NCBI GenBank assembly: GCA_024102795.1
Contig: JAGFJK010000366.1
Coordinates: 1-52,099, forward strand
Origin: Pirellulaceae bacterium
GTDB taxonomy: Bacteria > Planctomycetota > Planctomycetia > Pirellulales > Pirellulaceae
Length of the DNA: 52,099 nt
Reading direction: 5' to 3'
Of this stretch, positions 17,337 through 26,043 are shown piece by piece. A model generated the notes under the pieces. It was given only the letters and a program-made list of their open reading frames with translations. It was not told the DNA's origin and ran no database searches. Within the stretch, counting starts at the first letter, position 1, and the number at the start of each line of letters is the position of its first letter. The position numbers were made by a program, and so were the translations under genes.

Positions 17337-19937
17337 CTACTGTGCCACGCGCGGACTTGAGGCGGGCATGCGCCAGATCCGGAGCGCGAAGTCCTGGCCG
17401 CTGATGGCGCCGCCGAAGGGCGAGTTCGTTCCACCGCCCGCGGATACAGCCGTCTGGCCATCGGGCGCGAATTGTGCCTTCCACACCCATCCCTGATGCC
17501 CCAGGCAAAGCTGCAGCTCCTCGCCCGTCTGCACATCCCACACGCGGACCGTGTTGTCCTCGCCGGCCGAAATCAGCCGCGTGCCGTCAGGCGAATAGGC
17601 AACCGAACTTACCTGTCTGGTGTGGCCGTGCAGGGTGCGCAGCACCGTACCGTGTTCCAGGTCCAGGATGCGGATCTCCGTGGCTGTCGCGAATGCCAGG
17701 CTGCGCCCGGTCGGCGAATGACTGATGCTCCAGACCCAGCGCTGCTGGGGCAAATCGGCGATTTTCCGCGCGGCCGCCAGGTCCCAGACCCGCAGGTGAT
17801 TCGCTCCTTGCGTACCGGTCAGGGCCAACTTACCGTCCGGCGAAAACGCGACCGCCCTTACCGCCGGCGTCTGACAGGGCAGCGTCAGGGACCGCTCGCC
17901 CGTTCTCAGGTCCCAGACGACGGCATCCTCTTCGCGGCCGGCGCTGAGGACCGAATGGCCGTCCGGCGAGACCGCCAGCGCGTAAACGCTCGCGGCGTGG
18001 ATTTGCACTTGGCGGAGCAGCCTGCCCGTGGCGATATCCCATACGCCCAGCGCGCCATCGCTACCGCCAACAACCACCGACTGGCCGTCCGGCGTCACTG
18101 CCAGCGCCACCCATTCGCCGGGCGCTTCCCGGCTGCCCGACAAACCGGTGGGCAACTGGATACCCGTGGTGTCACATTGGCGCAACTGCTGGCCCGTGGC
18201 CACATCCCAGACCCGAATCGTCTTGTCGCCCAGCGGCCAGCCACTGCACGAGATCAGCAGCCTGCCGTCCGGAGTGTAGGCCACGTCCTTGACTGGTCCC
18301 TGGTGTCCGGCCAGTCGCTTCAGCTCGAACGGCGACGGCGCGAAGTTCCCGCTGGCGCGCTCCTGGCGCACCTGTTCGCGCAGCAGCGAGTCGGGGTTGA
18401 CGATCGTTACCTGTAGCGGCTGCGTCGCGGCCGGCCGAGGCCCGCCCGGGTTGCCCTGGTCCGTTTCGCCACCCTTGCCGCCTTCACCACTTTCACCACC
18501 AGCGCCACCTCCGTCTCCGCCACCGCCTTTTCCACTCTCGCCAACTTCACCGCCATCGCCACCCTCGCCACCCTCGCCACGCTCGTCGCCGAGGCCAGCT
18601 TTGCTACCGGCGTCAAGAGGGGCGAGGGCGGCGGTTTGACTGGCCACGTAATCCCAGGCTCCGGAAAGCGAAACGGCCGCCAGCAGGATGGCCGCCAGGC
18701 CGGCTACGGATATCGTCACGCGGGTTGCCGCCCTGGTCGAACGATCGCTCCCGGCCACAGCCGGACTGGCGCGTTCGACGGCCGCCAGCGCCGATTGCAC
18801 GGCCGCCATGTTGGCGAACCGGTCGGCGGGAGACTTGTGGAGCAACCGATCGACGATGGCGGCCAGTGAGGGCGGAATCTCGGGCCGCGCATCGTCCAAT
18901 GCCGGTGGCTGTTCGTGAACGGTCCGATGCAAGACTTTCCAGGGATCACAACCGGCCAGCGGCGGCTTGCCGGTGCCCATGGCGAAAAGCACACAGCCCA
19001 GACTGTATTGATCGCTGGCCGGCCCCAGCTTTTCGCCCGCGACGTGTTCGGGGGACATGTACTCCGGAGTACCGGCCAGATGTTCGCCGCCTTCGGGCCA
19101 GTCGTCACCGCTCGACCTGGCCAGCCCGAAGTCGGTCAGCTTGACTCGCCCCGACTTCTCGTCCAGCAGGATGTTACCTGGCTTCACATCGCGGTGGATG
19201 ATGCCCAAGTCATGGGCCGCTTGCAGGCCGGAAGCCACTTGCCCAGCGATCCTGACGGCATCGCGCCAGTCGAGCGGACCGGTGCGCGCCAGGCGGTCCT
19301 GCAGCGAGCCGCCCGACACATACTCCATAACCAGGAAAGGGGTGTTGTCGTGCTGTTCGATCGAGTGGATTTGCACGACATGGTCGCTCCGCACGGCGGC
19401 CAGGGCCCGCGCCTCGCGGAGAAACCTCTCCCGAAAACCGTCCCCGGACCGCGTCATCGACGTCATCAGCTTGATGGCGACATCCCGTTGAAGCTGCGTA
19501 TCGCGGGCCAGGTAGACAATCCCCATACCGCCTTGGCCGAGACGATTCAGGATCACGTAGCGGCCCATGCGACCAGGCGTATCGGACAGGTTGAACTGCG
19601 TCATGGCCGTGGAATCGTCCACCGCCGTTTCGCCATCACTGGTCGGGCCTTGAGTGGGCAAAGTCTCGAACAGGCTTCGCAGCAGCGTAGCCTTGAGTTG
19701 ATCGATTTCGACGGTCGGCTCTGGTTGAGCCTGGCTTAGCCGACGCCCGTATTCGCGCCAACTGGCGGCATCGGCCACGATCAAGTCCAATCGCTGGCGA
19801 CAAGTGTCGCAGGCGTCCAGATGGCGAGTCAGGAACTCGCAGTCGATGGCGGTCGATTCCGCCACCAGCAACTGCAGCTCGGAGTCCGTGAGGCAGGTAT
19901 CGGCCGGAGAGTCCGCGGGAGCGGAGATAGAGATCAT
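17337..19937 (-). CDS. Membrane Ser/Thr kinase with N-terminal zinc-finger-like motif and WD40 propeller
   Basis: An 866-residue signalling protein. Residues 30-50 hold His39, Cys43 and Cys46, the H-x3-C-x2-C pattern of zinc anti-sigma domains. The kinase domain (about 126-390) is complete: GQGGMG at 135-140, Lys156, Glu175, HRD 248-250 and DFG 269-271. A TM helix (about 406-425) and an unusually Gly/Glu-rich linker (about 449-499) follow, then WD40 repeats (about 530-866), probably outside the cytoplasm. The overlapping ECF sigma gene (TGATG) is the obvious partner. Inference: the propeller senses something in the periplasm, and the kinase or zinc motif controls the sigma factor. The ATG at 19937 was chosen from that overlap. 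Confidence 0.9.
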   Translation of the reverse strand: MISISAPADSPADTCLTDSELQLLVAESTAIDCEFLTRHLDACDTCRQRLDLIVADAASWREYGRRLSQAQPEPTVEIDQLKATLLRSLFETLPTQGPTSDGETAVDDSTAMTQFNLSDTPGRMGRYVILNRLGQGGMGIVYLARDTQLQRDVAIKLMTSMTRSGDGFRERFLREARALAAVRSDHVVQIHSIEQHDNTPFLVMEYVSGGSLQDRLARTGPLDWRDAVRIAGQVASGLQAAHDLGIIHRDVKPGNILLDEKSGRVKLTDFGLARSSGDDWPEGGEHLAGTPEYMSPEHVAGEKLGPASDQYSLGCVLFAMGTGKPPLAGCDPWKVLHRTVHEQPPALDDARPEIPPSLAAIVDRLLHKSPADRFANMAAVQSALAAVERASPAVAGSDRSTRAATRVTISVAGLAAILLAAVSLSGAWDYVASQTAALAPLDAGSKAGLGDERGEGGEGGDGGEVGESGKGGGGDGGGAGGESGEGGKGGETDQGNPGGPRPAATQPLQVTIVNPDSLLREQVRQERASGNFAPSPFELKRLAGHQGPVKDVAYTPDGRLLISCSGWPLGDKTIRVWDVATGQQLRQCDTTGIQLPTGLSGSREAPGEWVALAVTPDGQSVVVGGSDGALGVWDIATGRLLRQVQIHAASVYALAVSPDGHSVLSAGREEDAVVWDLRTGERSLTLPCQTPAVRAVAFSPDGKLALTGTQGANHLRVWDLAAARKIADLPQQRWVWSISHSPTGRSLAFATATEIRILDLEHGTVLRTLHGHTRQVSSVAYSPDGTRLISAGEDNTVRVWDVQTGEELQLCLGHQGWVWKAQFAPDGQTAVSAGGGTNSPFGGAISGQDFALRIWRMPASSPRVAQ

Positions 19938-20530
19938 CACGAGTCCTCTGCTTGGAGGGATTGAACCATCTTGTGCAAACGCATCAGGACGCGTCCCTTG
20001 GCCACATACACGGCACCCACGCTCATGCCGAGCGTTTTGGCCGCCTGCTTGCCGCTCTGACCCTCGATCGCCGTCAACTGAAACGCCCGCCAGGTCAACG
20101 GCCCGACGGACTCCTGAACGCGAGCGGCCGCCAGAGCCAGGATCTGCTCCTGGCACTGTCGCTCCCAATCCTGCAATTCGACAGCGCTCGTGTTCACACA
20201 GATTGCCTCTGGCTGTCCCTCGGTTCGAACTGCCATTTCGCGGCGCTGCCGGCAGTGAAAGTCGTGCAGCTTGTTCCGTACGATGCGAAACAACCAGGCT
20301 CGAAAAGTTCCCGTTTCAGGGTTGTAATCGAACCGGTGAACTCCCGTCACCAGTGCCCGCAGCACCTCCTGGGTCAAATCCGACGCGTCGGCGTCCTGCA
20401 GCCCCCGTTTGCGACAGAAGCTGTAGACGACCGGTGCGTAGAGGTCCACAAACTGTTTCCAGGCCTGGAGATCCTGCCTGTCGCGCAGGCGAATCAGCAG
20501 CGTCGGTCGGGTCAGCGGCGGCTGCAACAT
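19937..20530 (-). CDS. ECF RNA polymerase sigma factor (kinase-linked type)
   Basis: A 197-residue ECF sigma factor with region 2 (WKQFVDLYAPVVYSFCRKRG, DLTQEVLRAL, FRAWLFRIVRN) and region 4 (AFQLTAIEGQSGKQAAKTLGMSVGAVYVAKGR). It directs RNA polymerase to its own promoter set, which cannot be told here. ECF factors encoded beside Ser/Thr kinases are a known planctomycete group (ECF-STK). The stop overlaps the kinase start (TGATG). A GAGGA ribosome site lies 8 nt before the ATG. The 130-bp inverted-repeat element ends 106 bp upstream, so any promoter lies in that gap or within the element. Confidence 0.93.
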   Translation of the reverse strand: MLQPPLTRPTLLIRLRDRQDLQAWKQFVDLYAPVVYSFCRKRGLQDADASDLTQEVLRALVTGVHRFDYNPETGTFRAWLFRIVRNKLHDFHCRQRREMAVRTEGQPEAICVNTSAVELQDWERQCQEQILALAAARVQESVGPLTWRAFQLTAIEGQSGKQAAKTLGMSVGAVYVAKGRVLMRLHKMVQSLQAEDS

Positions 20531-20635
20531 GAACTCGTCCTCTGCCTTTGCATTCTGGGCTCCGCCAGAAACCTAACACAAACCCCGGCTGACTTCACGA
20601 ACTCCGCCTGCCCGCATGGACTCCGGGGCGAATTG

Positions 20636-20765
20636 ACCTCTGGGGTCGATTTGGCAATCTGGGCGCCCCGGCGAACTTAGTGTGAGCGACGGCTGACCTC
20701 CGCTGACGTCTGGCCGTTACCTGGAACCCGTAGACCTCGGCGTCTAGCAAATCGACCCCAGAGGT
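20636..20765. mobile_element. 130-bp MITE-like element, copy 2
   Basis: It has the same 18-bp perfect terminal inverted repeats and length as copy 1 at 17183-17312, in the same orientation. It ends 2 bp before the stop codon of the transporter gene (20768) and lies 106 bp upstream of the sigma factor start. The left flank GCGAATT is shared with copy 1. Confidence 0.72.
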
Positions 20766-20767
20766 CG

Positions 20768-22357
20768 TTATCTCAGCAGCTCGATCAGCAGCGGCGCCAT
20801 CAGCGTCAGCAGGATCAGGGCCAGCGGATAGACCGTGGCGTAACTGGTGGCCGGGCGGCTGGAATCGACGGCCGAGGAGATCACGCCCAGCGCCGGGGTC
20901 GAGGTCATCGCGCCGCAGATGCCGCCCAGCATCTCCAAGGCATCCATTTTCAGGCACCAGCGAGCGACCAGGCAGCCGACCAGTAAGGGCACGATCAGAA
21001 TCACCACGGCCGCGCCGCACAGCGCCGGGCCTTGCGCCCTCAGCACAGGCAGCAGTTGCGAACCGGCCTGGGCCCCCGCGTCGGCCAGAAACAGGGCCAG
21101 CCCGATCTCGGAAAGCAAGAACCGCGCGGCGCGCGGCATGTGCCCCACCAGCGGCCCCACGCGCCCGAAGTGTCCCAGCAACAGCCCGACCAGCAACGGT
21201 CCGCCGGCCATGCCCAGCGAAATCTCGGTGTCGCCCAACTGAACCTGGACCTGCCCGACGACCACTCCCAACGCCAAACCGGTGACGAGCGAAATCAGGT
21301 CCGTCTCGTCGATCGTCCGCTCGCGGTGCCCAGCCCGCTGAGTGAACTTCTGCAGGTCATCGGGATTTCCCACCACCGTCAGCGCGTCGGCGAACTGCAG
21401 TTTCTCATCCATCCCCGGCACGATCTCGACGTCGTGGCGATGGATTCGGATCACGTTCACTCCGAAACGCGACAGCAGGTGCAGATCGGCCAGCGACTTG
21501 CCGACCATTTCCTTCGAGGTGACCACGACTTGCCGCCGCTGCCGCTCGGTGTCCAGCGTGTAGCCCGTGTCGTCGCATCGCTGACCCAACGCCTCGACCA
21601 CGTCGCCCAACCGCCGCTGATTGCCGATCAGCAGCAGTTTCTGCCCCAACTCCAGGCGGAAATCCGCCGGCAAGGGCAGCAAGGCCGTGCCGACCAGCAG
21701 ACGCGAGACGCGGCAGTTCGCCCGCCGCAACGTACTGATCTCGTGCAGGCCGCGGCCCACGACCGCCGGGTTCTGCACCTCGACCAACGCTCGGGTGATG
21801 ACCCGCGCTTCCGGCGACTCGGCCAGGTTCTGGCTGGCGGCCTCCCACAGACGGCGAAACAAGCGGGGTGCCAACTGCACGAACACGATCACGCCGACCA
21901 CTCCCACCGGGTACGCCAGGCCGAAGCCGACGGCCACGTCCGAATTGCCTGGCAGCCGTTCGGCCGCCGCTGCCAGCGCCGGAGTGCTGGTCAATGCTCC
22001 CGCGAACAACCCGCTGGCCAGACCTGGACTCAGGCCGAACAGGCGAGCCAACAGCCAGGTGGCGGCCGCGGCCGAGATGATCATGGCCGCTCCCAGGACC
22101 GCCAAAGACTTGCCGTTGCGGGTCAGCGACCGCAGGAAGCTGGGCCCCGCTCCAAGTCCCAGGCAGTAGACGAACAGCACGACGCCGACAATGCCGGCCA
22201 GCCGCGGTACCTGGAATCCGAATTGGCCGGCCGCCAGAGCCACGAACAACACGCCGGCCGAACCGAGCGACAGGCCCCGCCAAGTGAGCCGGCCGAGCGC
22301 CAAGCCCAACCCGACCACCACCAGCAGGGCCAGAAACGGTTTGATGGTTTCATCCAT
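20768..22357 (-). CDS. AspT/YidE-type transporter with two TrkA-C domains
   Basis: A 529-residue membrane transporter of the aspartate:alanine exchanger family. Two homologous membrane halves (about 1-170 and 360-529, each with an SxTPAL segment: ALTSTPALAA and AMTSTPALGV) flank two soluble TrkA-C-like domains (about 190-270 and 280-355). E. coli YidE and YbjL share this order and size. The substrate is unknown; AspT exchanges aspartate and alanine, but most relatives are uncharacterised. The ATG at 22357 was chosen because it starts the first TM helix; a longer frame from 22444 adds a polar leader. It is divergent from the YfhO-like gene. Confidence 0.87.
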   Translation of the reverse strand: MDETIKPFLALLVVVGLGLALGRLTWRGLSLGSAGVLFVALAAGQFGFQVPRLAGIVGVVLFVYCLGLGAGPSFLRSLTRNGKSLAVLGAAMIISAAAATWLLARLFGLSPGLASGLFAGALTSTPALAAAAERLPGNSDVAVGFGLAYPVGVVGVIVFVQLAPRLFRRLWEAASQNLAESPEARVITRALVEVQNPAVVGRGLHEISTLRRANCRVSRLLVGTALLPLPADFRLELGQKLLLIGNQRRLGDVVEALGQRCDDTGYTLDTERQRRQVVVTSKEMVGKSLADLHLLSRFGVNVIRIHRHDVEIVPGMDEKLQFADALTVVGNPDDLQKFTQRAGHRERTIDETDLISLVTGLALGVVVGQVQVQLGDTEISLGMAGGPLLVGLLLGHFGRVGPLVGHMPRAARFLLSEIGLALFLADAGAQAGSQLLPVLRAQGPALCGAAVVILIVPLLVGCLVARWCLKMDALEMLGGICGAMTSTPALGVISSAVDSSRPATSYATVYPLALILLTLMAPLLIELLR

Positions 22358-22743
22358 GATCGCACGTTCAAGGCAAATGCCATGCCGGTGACGGCCACAG
22401 GCCGCGAACATACGCACCGAAAACGCCACTTCGGGTGGTTCCACAACACGCCGGCTTTACTCCTTCCCGACGCGCTGGGCGGGCACGCATTGTGACGCGG
22501 CTTTCTATACACCATCGACGCAGGAATCGGTAGTGCCCAACAATCGGGCACCGGAGTCGAAAGTTCACACATCCGGAGTGGCGACAACTTGCCAGGCGCT
22601 GCGAACAGAGTCAGAATCGGCTCCACCTGAGTGGAGGATCGGGAGGATCGGACGACCCAAGGGACATTCACCGTCGGCCATCGGGATTCGACCGGCGACT
22701 TCGCGGCAACTGAACCAGCACCCTCGCACCAAACCGGAATCCC
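22358..22743. other. Divergent intergenic region
   Basis: 386 bp between the minus-strand transporter and the plus-strand YfhO-like gene. No gene or repeat was recognised. A candidate plus-strand promoter (TTGCCA 22590-22595, 17-bp spacer, CAGAAT 22613-22618) may serve the YfhO-like gene, leaving a leader of about 120 nt. Confidence 0.45.
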
Positions 22744-25656
22744 ATGAACCGACACGTTGCGGTGTTATCGTGGGCCAGCGTCGTGCTGATTCCGTTGTTG
22801 GCGTGCTTCGGCGGGCCGGTTGTCCGCGGCGAAACGTTTGTGCTGCAGGACACCGCCAGATTCTACTACCCGCTGTTTGCCTGGACCCACGACCAGTGGA
22901 TGCGGGGGCGAATCCCGTTGTGGAACCCGCAAGAGAATTGCGGCATGCCGGTCGTGGGAGACACGACCTCCAGCGTCTTCTATCCGGGCAAACTGATTTT
23001 CCTGTTGCCGGGTGGTTTCAACTCGAACTTCAACTGGTACGTGGTGCTGCACGTGCTGGCAGCGGCCGTGTCGGCACTGCTGGCCGCGCGAAGCTGGCGG
23101 GCCAGCCCGCCGGCCGCCGCCTGCTGCGCTCTGGCCTACGCCTTCGGCGGCTACACGCTGTACCAATACACCAACGTGGTGTTTCTGGTGGGAGCGGCCT
23201 GGTTGCCGCTGAGTCTGCTGGCGGCCGACCGGATGCTGCGGCGCCGGAGCCTGAAGTGGTCTGTCCTGCTGGGCGTCGCGTTGGCGATGCTCACGCTGGG
23301 CGGCGACCCTCAGACGGCATACCACGTCGGCCTGCTGGCGGCCGCGTACGGGCTGCTGCTGTCATGGCTCGTTCGGCGACGTCATCGCAGGCTTCGGTCC
23401 ATCCGTGCGGCATCGCCGTCCAGCAGGCACGACGGACCTCGCGCCGCGCATCGACCGGCGCGACGTTCCTCGCCAGGCCGGTCCAACCCGCCGACCAAAC
23501 AGGCGGGCGCGAAACAGCGGCCGGCTTCGATCCATTGGTTCGCATCGTGCTGGCAGTCCGGGCGCCGCGGCACGCGCCGCCGAGCGGTCCTGCTGGCCGC
23601 GGCCGCCACAACCGGAGCGTGCCTGGCCGCGATACAGATCGTGCCGTCGATGCAGTGGAACGCGCGGAGCGAACGGACCGCCTTCCGCGCGCCTCGCAAC
23701 CTGTTTCAAGTTCCCGCCGTGTTGCGACGCGAAGCCAGCCGCCCGCTCGCCGCGGATTCTCCGGCTACCGCAGACCGCGGCGGGAATCCGTGGCACCTGG
23801 TCGGTCAAGGCCTGCTCGGCTCGCCCGAACCCTACTCGCATCATCGCAACTTGTACCGTTACAGCATCCAGCCGTGGCGGCTGGTCGAACTGCTGTGGCC
23901 GAACATCGGAGGCAAACCGTTTCCAGTGAATCGCCGGCTGCTGCTGGCTTGGAACGCCGCTGAGCCAGACTGGACGCCGTCGCTTTATCTGGGCCTGGTT
24001 CCCGTGCTGCTTGGCCTGTCAGCCTGGTCGCTGCGCGGTAGCTCGCTGCGCACGCGCTGGATCTCCGGCTGGGTGCTGCTGGCGATTCTGGCCAGCTTTG
24101 GCTGGTACGGGCCAGGTTGGTGCCTGCGGGCCTGCCAAGGCCTTGCTGCGGCGGATGCGGGCGCGGCGAGCCAGCCGTGGTTGGGCGAACCGGTGGGCGG
24201 CGTTTATTGGCTGTTGGTCACGCTGCTGCCGGGGTACGATCAGTTCCGGTATCCGGCCAAATGGTTCTTGTTCGCCACGTTCGGGCTGGCTCTGCTATCG
24301 GCGCGCGGCTGGGACCGGCTTGTCCGGCGGCCGTGCCCCGCGCTGAGGCTGGCGCTAGCCTGGACCGTCACGTCGGCGCTAGCGCTCGGCATCGCGTTGC
24401 TGATGCGGCCCACGATCACCGGTTGGCTGCGTTCCGTGCTGGCCGACGAGTTACATGGTCCGCTGGTGGCGGAACAGGCCGGCTGGGACCTGGTGCTGGT
24501 AATGCTGCATGCGACGCTGGTCGGCGGCCTGGGTTGGTGGTTGCTGCGGCAGATGTCCCGCACCGCGAAGCTTGGTCCGCGAGTGGGCCTGTTGCTGCTG
24601 ACAGCTTGCGAATTGGCGTGGGCTCAAGGTTGGCTGGTCGTGACGGGGCCAGCGGACATCTGGCGCGATCGACCCTGGGCCGCCGCGCGGATCGACATGC
24701 ACGCGGCGGAGCTGCCGCCGAGCGGCTACCGGGTGATGCGCCGAGCGTGGTCGAACTGGAATCCCGCGGAGTGGACCAAGCGGTCGGACGCGCGGCGATC
24801 GGCCGAGGGGTTGCTTTGGCATCGGGAAACGCTGTTTCCGCGCACGATCCTGACGACTCCGCTGTCGATGCTGGAATCGCCGTCTTCGGTGATGTCCGAC
24901 GATTTTCAGTCAGCCATCGGGATCGCTCGCCAGTTCGGCTCGGCCGGTCCCGGACAGGCGCCCGAACCGCACACGTTGTTTCTGAGCACGCTGGGAGTGC
25001 GGTACCTGATCGAGCCGGCGGGAGCGACAGCGTCGGCGCGGCCGGCGGGATTCGAACCGCTGGCGAACGCGACTTCAGCCGAACGGAACGCGGCGGTGCT
25101 ATTCAACCCGCACCATCTGCCACGGAGTTGGATCGTGCATCGGGTGGAGCAGCTACCGCGGTTGGACACCACCGATCCCCAGGTCCTGGACGCCTTGACC
25201 GCGCACGTCTTTTTTCCCCAGGAGCGGTTCCGCGACTTGCGGCACGAAGCGGTGGTCGAAGTCGGCCGGGCTCCCCTGCCGGTCGTGCCCGTGCAGCCAG
25301 ATGCCCCCAATGACGAAGCCTGCCGCGTGGTGCGTTACGAACCGCGGCGAGTCGATATTCAAGCCGCGCTGGCCAGCCCGGGGCTGGTCGTGCTGAGCGA
25401 CCTGTACGACGCCGACTGGCGGGCGCGGGTGATTCCGGCGACAGGCGAGCGGGCGGTGCCGGTCGAGGTGCTGCGGACGAATCGGATCATGCGGGGTGTG
25501 TTCTTGCCCGCCGGCCGCTTCACCGTGGAGTATACCTACCAGCCTCGCGGCTTCTGGTGGGCGGCCGCGGTCAGCGCGTTGAGTTGGTGTTCCCTGGCGA
25601 TCGGTGGGCTGCTGGCGCGCTTTCGCCGAGCACGATGCGGCCAAACGAGTGAATAG
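22744..25656 (+). CDS. YfhO-like multi-span membrane protein
   Basis: A 970-residue membrane protein of the YfhO family, which resembles polytopic GT-C-like glycosyltransferases and is linked in Firmicutes to lipoteichoic acid glycosylation. Visible features are a short first TM, an Asp in LQDTARFYYPLF as in GT-C catalytic loops, WNPQENCGMPV, about ten more TM segments up to about 620, a soluble domain, and a last TM helix near the C-terminus. An Arg/Pro/Ser-rich insert of about 65 residues (about 210-275) interrupts the TM region. Role inferred: transfer of a sugar to an envelope glycan or protein. The start is an ATG with no strong ribosome site. Confidence 0.8.
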   Translation: MNRHVAVLSWASVVLIPLLACFGGPVVRGETFVLQDTARFYYPLFAWTHDQWMRGRIPLWNPQENCGMPVVGDTTSSVFYPGKLIFLLPGGFNSNFNWYVVLHVLAAAVSALLAARSWRASPPAAACCALAYAFGGYTLYQYTNVVFLVGAAWLPLSLLAADRMLRRRSLKWSVLLGVALAMLTLGGDPQTAYHVGLLAAAYGLLLSWLVRRRHRRLRSIRAASPSSRHDGPRAAHRPARRSSPGRSNPPTKQAGAKQRPASIHWFASCWQSGRRGTRRRAVLLAAAATTGACLAAIQIVPSMQWNARSERTAFRAPRNLFQVPAVLRREASRPLAADSPATADRGGNPWHLVGQGLLGSPEPYSHHRNLYRYSIQPWRLVELLWPNIGGKPFPVNRRLLLAWNAAEPDWTPSLYLGLVPVLLGLSAWSLRGSSLRTRWISGWVLLAILASFGWYGPGWCLRACQGLAAADAGAASQPWLGEPVGGVYWLLVTLLPGYDQFRYPAKWFLFATFGLALLSARGWDRLVRRPCPALRLALAWTVTSALALGIALLMRPTITGWLRSVLADELHGPLVAEQAGWDLVLVMLHATLVGGLGWWLLRQMSRTAKLGPRVGLLLLTACELAWAQGWLVVTGPADIWRDRPWAAARIDMHAAELPPSGYRVMRRAWSNWNPAEWTKRSDARRSAEGLLWHRETLFPRTILTTPLSMLESPSSVMSDDFQSAIGIARQFGSAGPGQAPEPHTLFLSTLGVRYLIEPAGATASARPAGFEPLANATSAERNAAVLFNPHHLPRSWIVHRVEQLPRLDTTDPQVLDALTAHVFFPQERFRDLRHEAVVEVGRAPLPVVPVQPDAPNDEACRVVRYEPRRVDIQAALASPGLVVLSDLYDADWRARVIPATGERAVPVEVLRTNRIMRGVFLPAGRFTVEYTYQPRGFWWAAAVSALSWCSLAIGGLLARFRRARCGQTSE

Positions 25657-25746
25657 CGGGAGACATTTGTTAGCCGAAAACATCGCTTCCAAATTCTCAT
25701 TGTCATACGGCCCAAGAGATAGCAACGTGCGCTGGCTCTTCTTGCT

Positions 25747-25798
25747 CTTCTTCCTTTCGTGTGTTTCGTGTGTTTCGTGGTTATCCCCCGCCTCGCTC
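25747..25798. repeat. TTTCGTG repeat, copy 1
   Basis: A 52-bp unit with the run CTTCCTTTCGTG, repeated TTTCGTG steps, then GGTTATCCCCC and CCTCGCTC. Related copies lie at 30286-30337 and 34031-34078, in the same orientation. Open frames across it are translations of the repeat. Confidence 0.8.
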
Positions 25799-25855
25799 AG
25801 CGCGTGGCGTAGAAATCTCGCTCCACTTTTTGGCGGAATTACCTCCGACAGTGGG

Positions 25856-25885
25856 TTGACGAGATCGCGTCGAAGTCGTTACACT
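25856..25885 (+). promoter_or_regulatory. Promoter of the candidate small RNA
   Basis: TTGACG at 25856-25861, an 18-bp spacer, and TACACT at 25880-25885. The -35 matches five of six and the -10 four of six consensus bases. The predicted start near 25892 is just ahead of the first hairpin. Confidence 0.55.
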
Positions 25886-25891
25886 TGCGAG

Positions 25892-26009
25892 AGCCGCTTG
25901 CACTGACCACTGGGTCCGTGCTCCGGCGGGTCCAAGTTCGCTGGAATTCAAGTCCAGCGGGATGGCCGAGTTTTCTCAGGATTGCTGAGACAATTCGGCC
26001 TTTTTTTTT
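25892..26009 (+). ncRNA. Candidate small structured RNA (~118 nt)
   Basis: A promoter-like pair ends at 25885 and an intrinsic terminator ends at 26009, leaving a roughly 118-nt transcript. Three hairpins are visible: 25900-25921 (GCAC/GTGC outer stem with an ACC/GGT inner stem), 25939-25959 (CGCTGGA/TCCAGCG, 7-nt loop) and the terminator at 25964-26000. It does not match 6S RNA, SRP RNA, tmRNA or tRNA by eye. It could be a trans-acting sRNA or the leader/attenuator of the small gene beginning 35 bp downstream. Confidence 0.45.
25964..26009 (+). terminator. Strong intrinsic terminator with nested hairpin
   Basis: The outer stem GGCCGA (25964-25969)/TCGGCC (25995-26000) encloses an inner stem TCTCAG (25974-25979)/CTGAGA (25985-25990). 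A run of nine T follows (26001-26009). Confidence 0.85.
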
Positions 26010-26043
26010 GACCTTGCACCAACGACCGCACGAATCGCCGCTC

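Noticed and set aside
25604..25906. Plus-strand open frame of 100 residues after the YfhO-like gene
   Set aside because: Its core is a translation of the TTTCGTG repeat and it overlaps the small-RNA promoter.
25939..25960. T-arm-like hairpin suggesting a tRNA
   Set aside because: The 7-nt loop is ATTCAAG rather than TTCRANY, and no acceptor or anticodon stem can be drawn around it. It is treated as part of the candidate small RNA.
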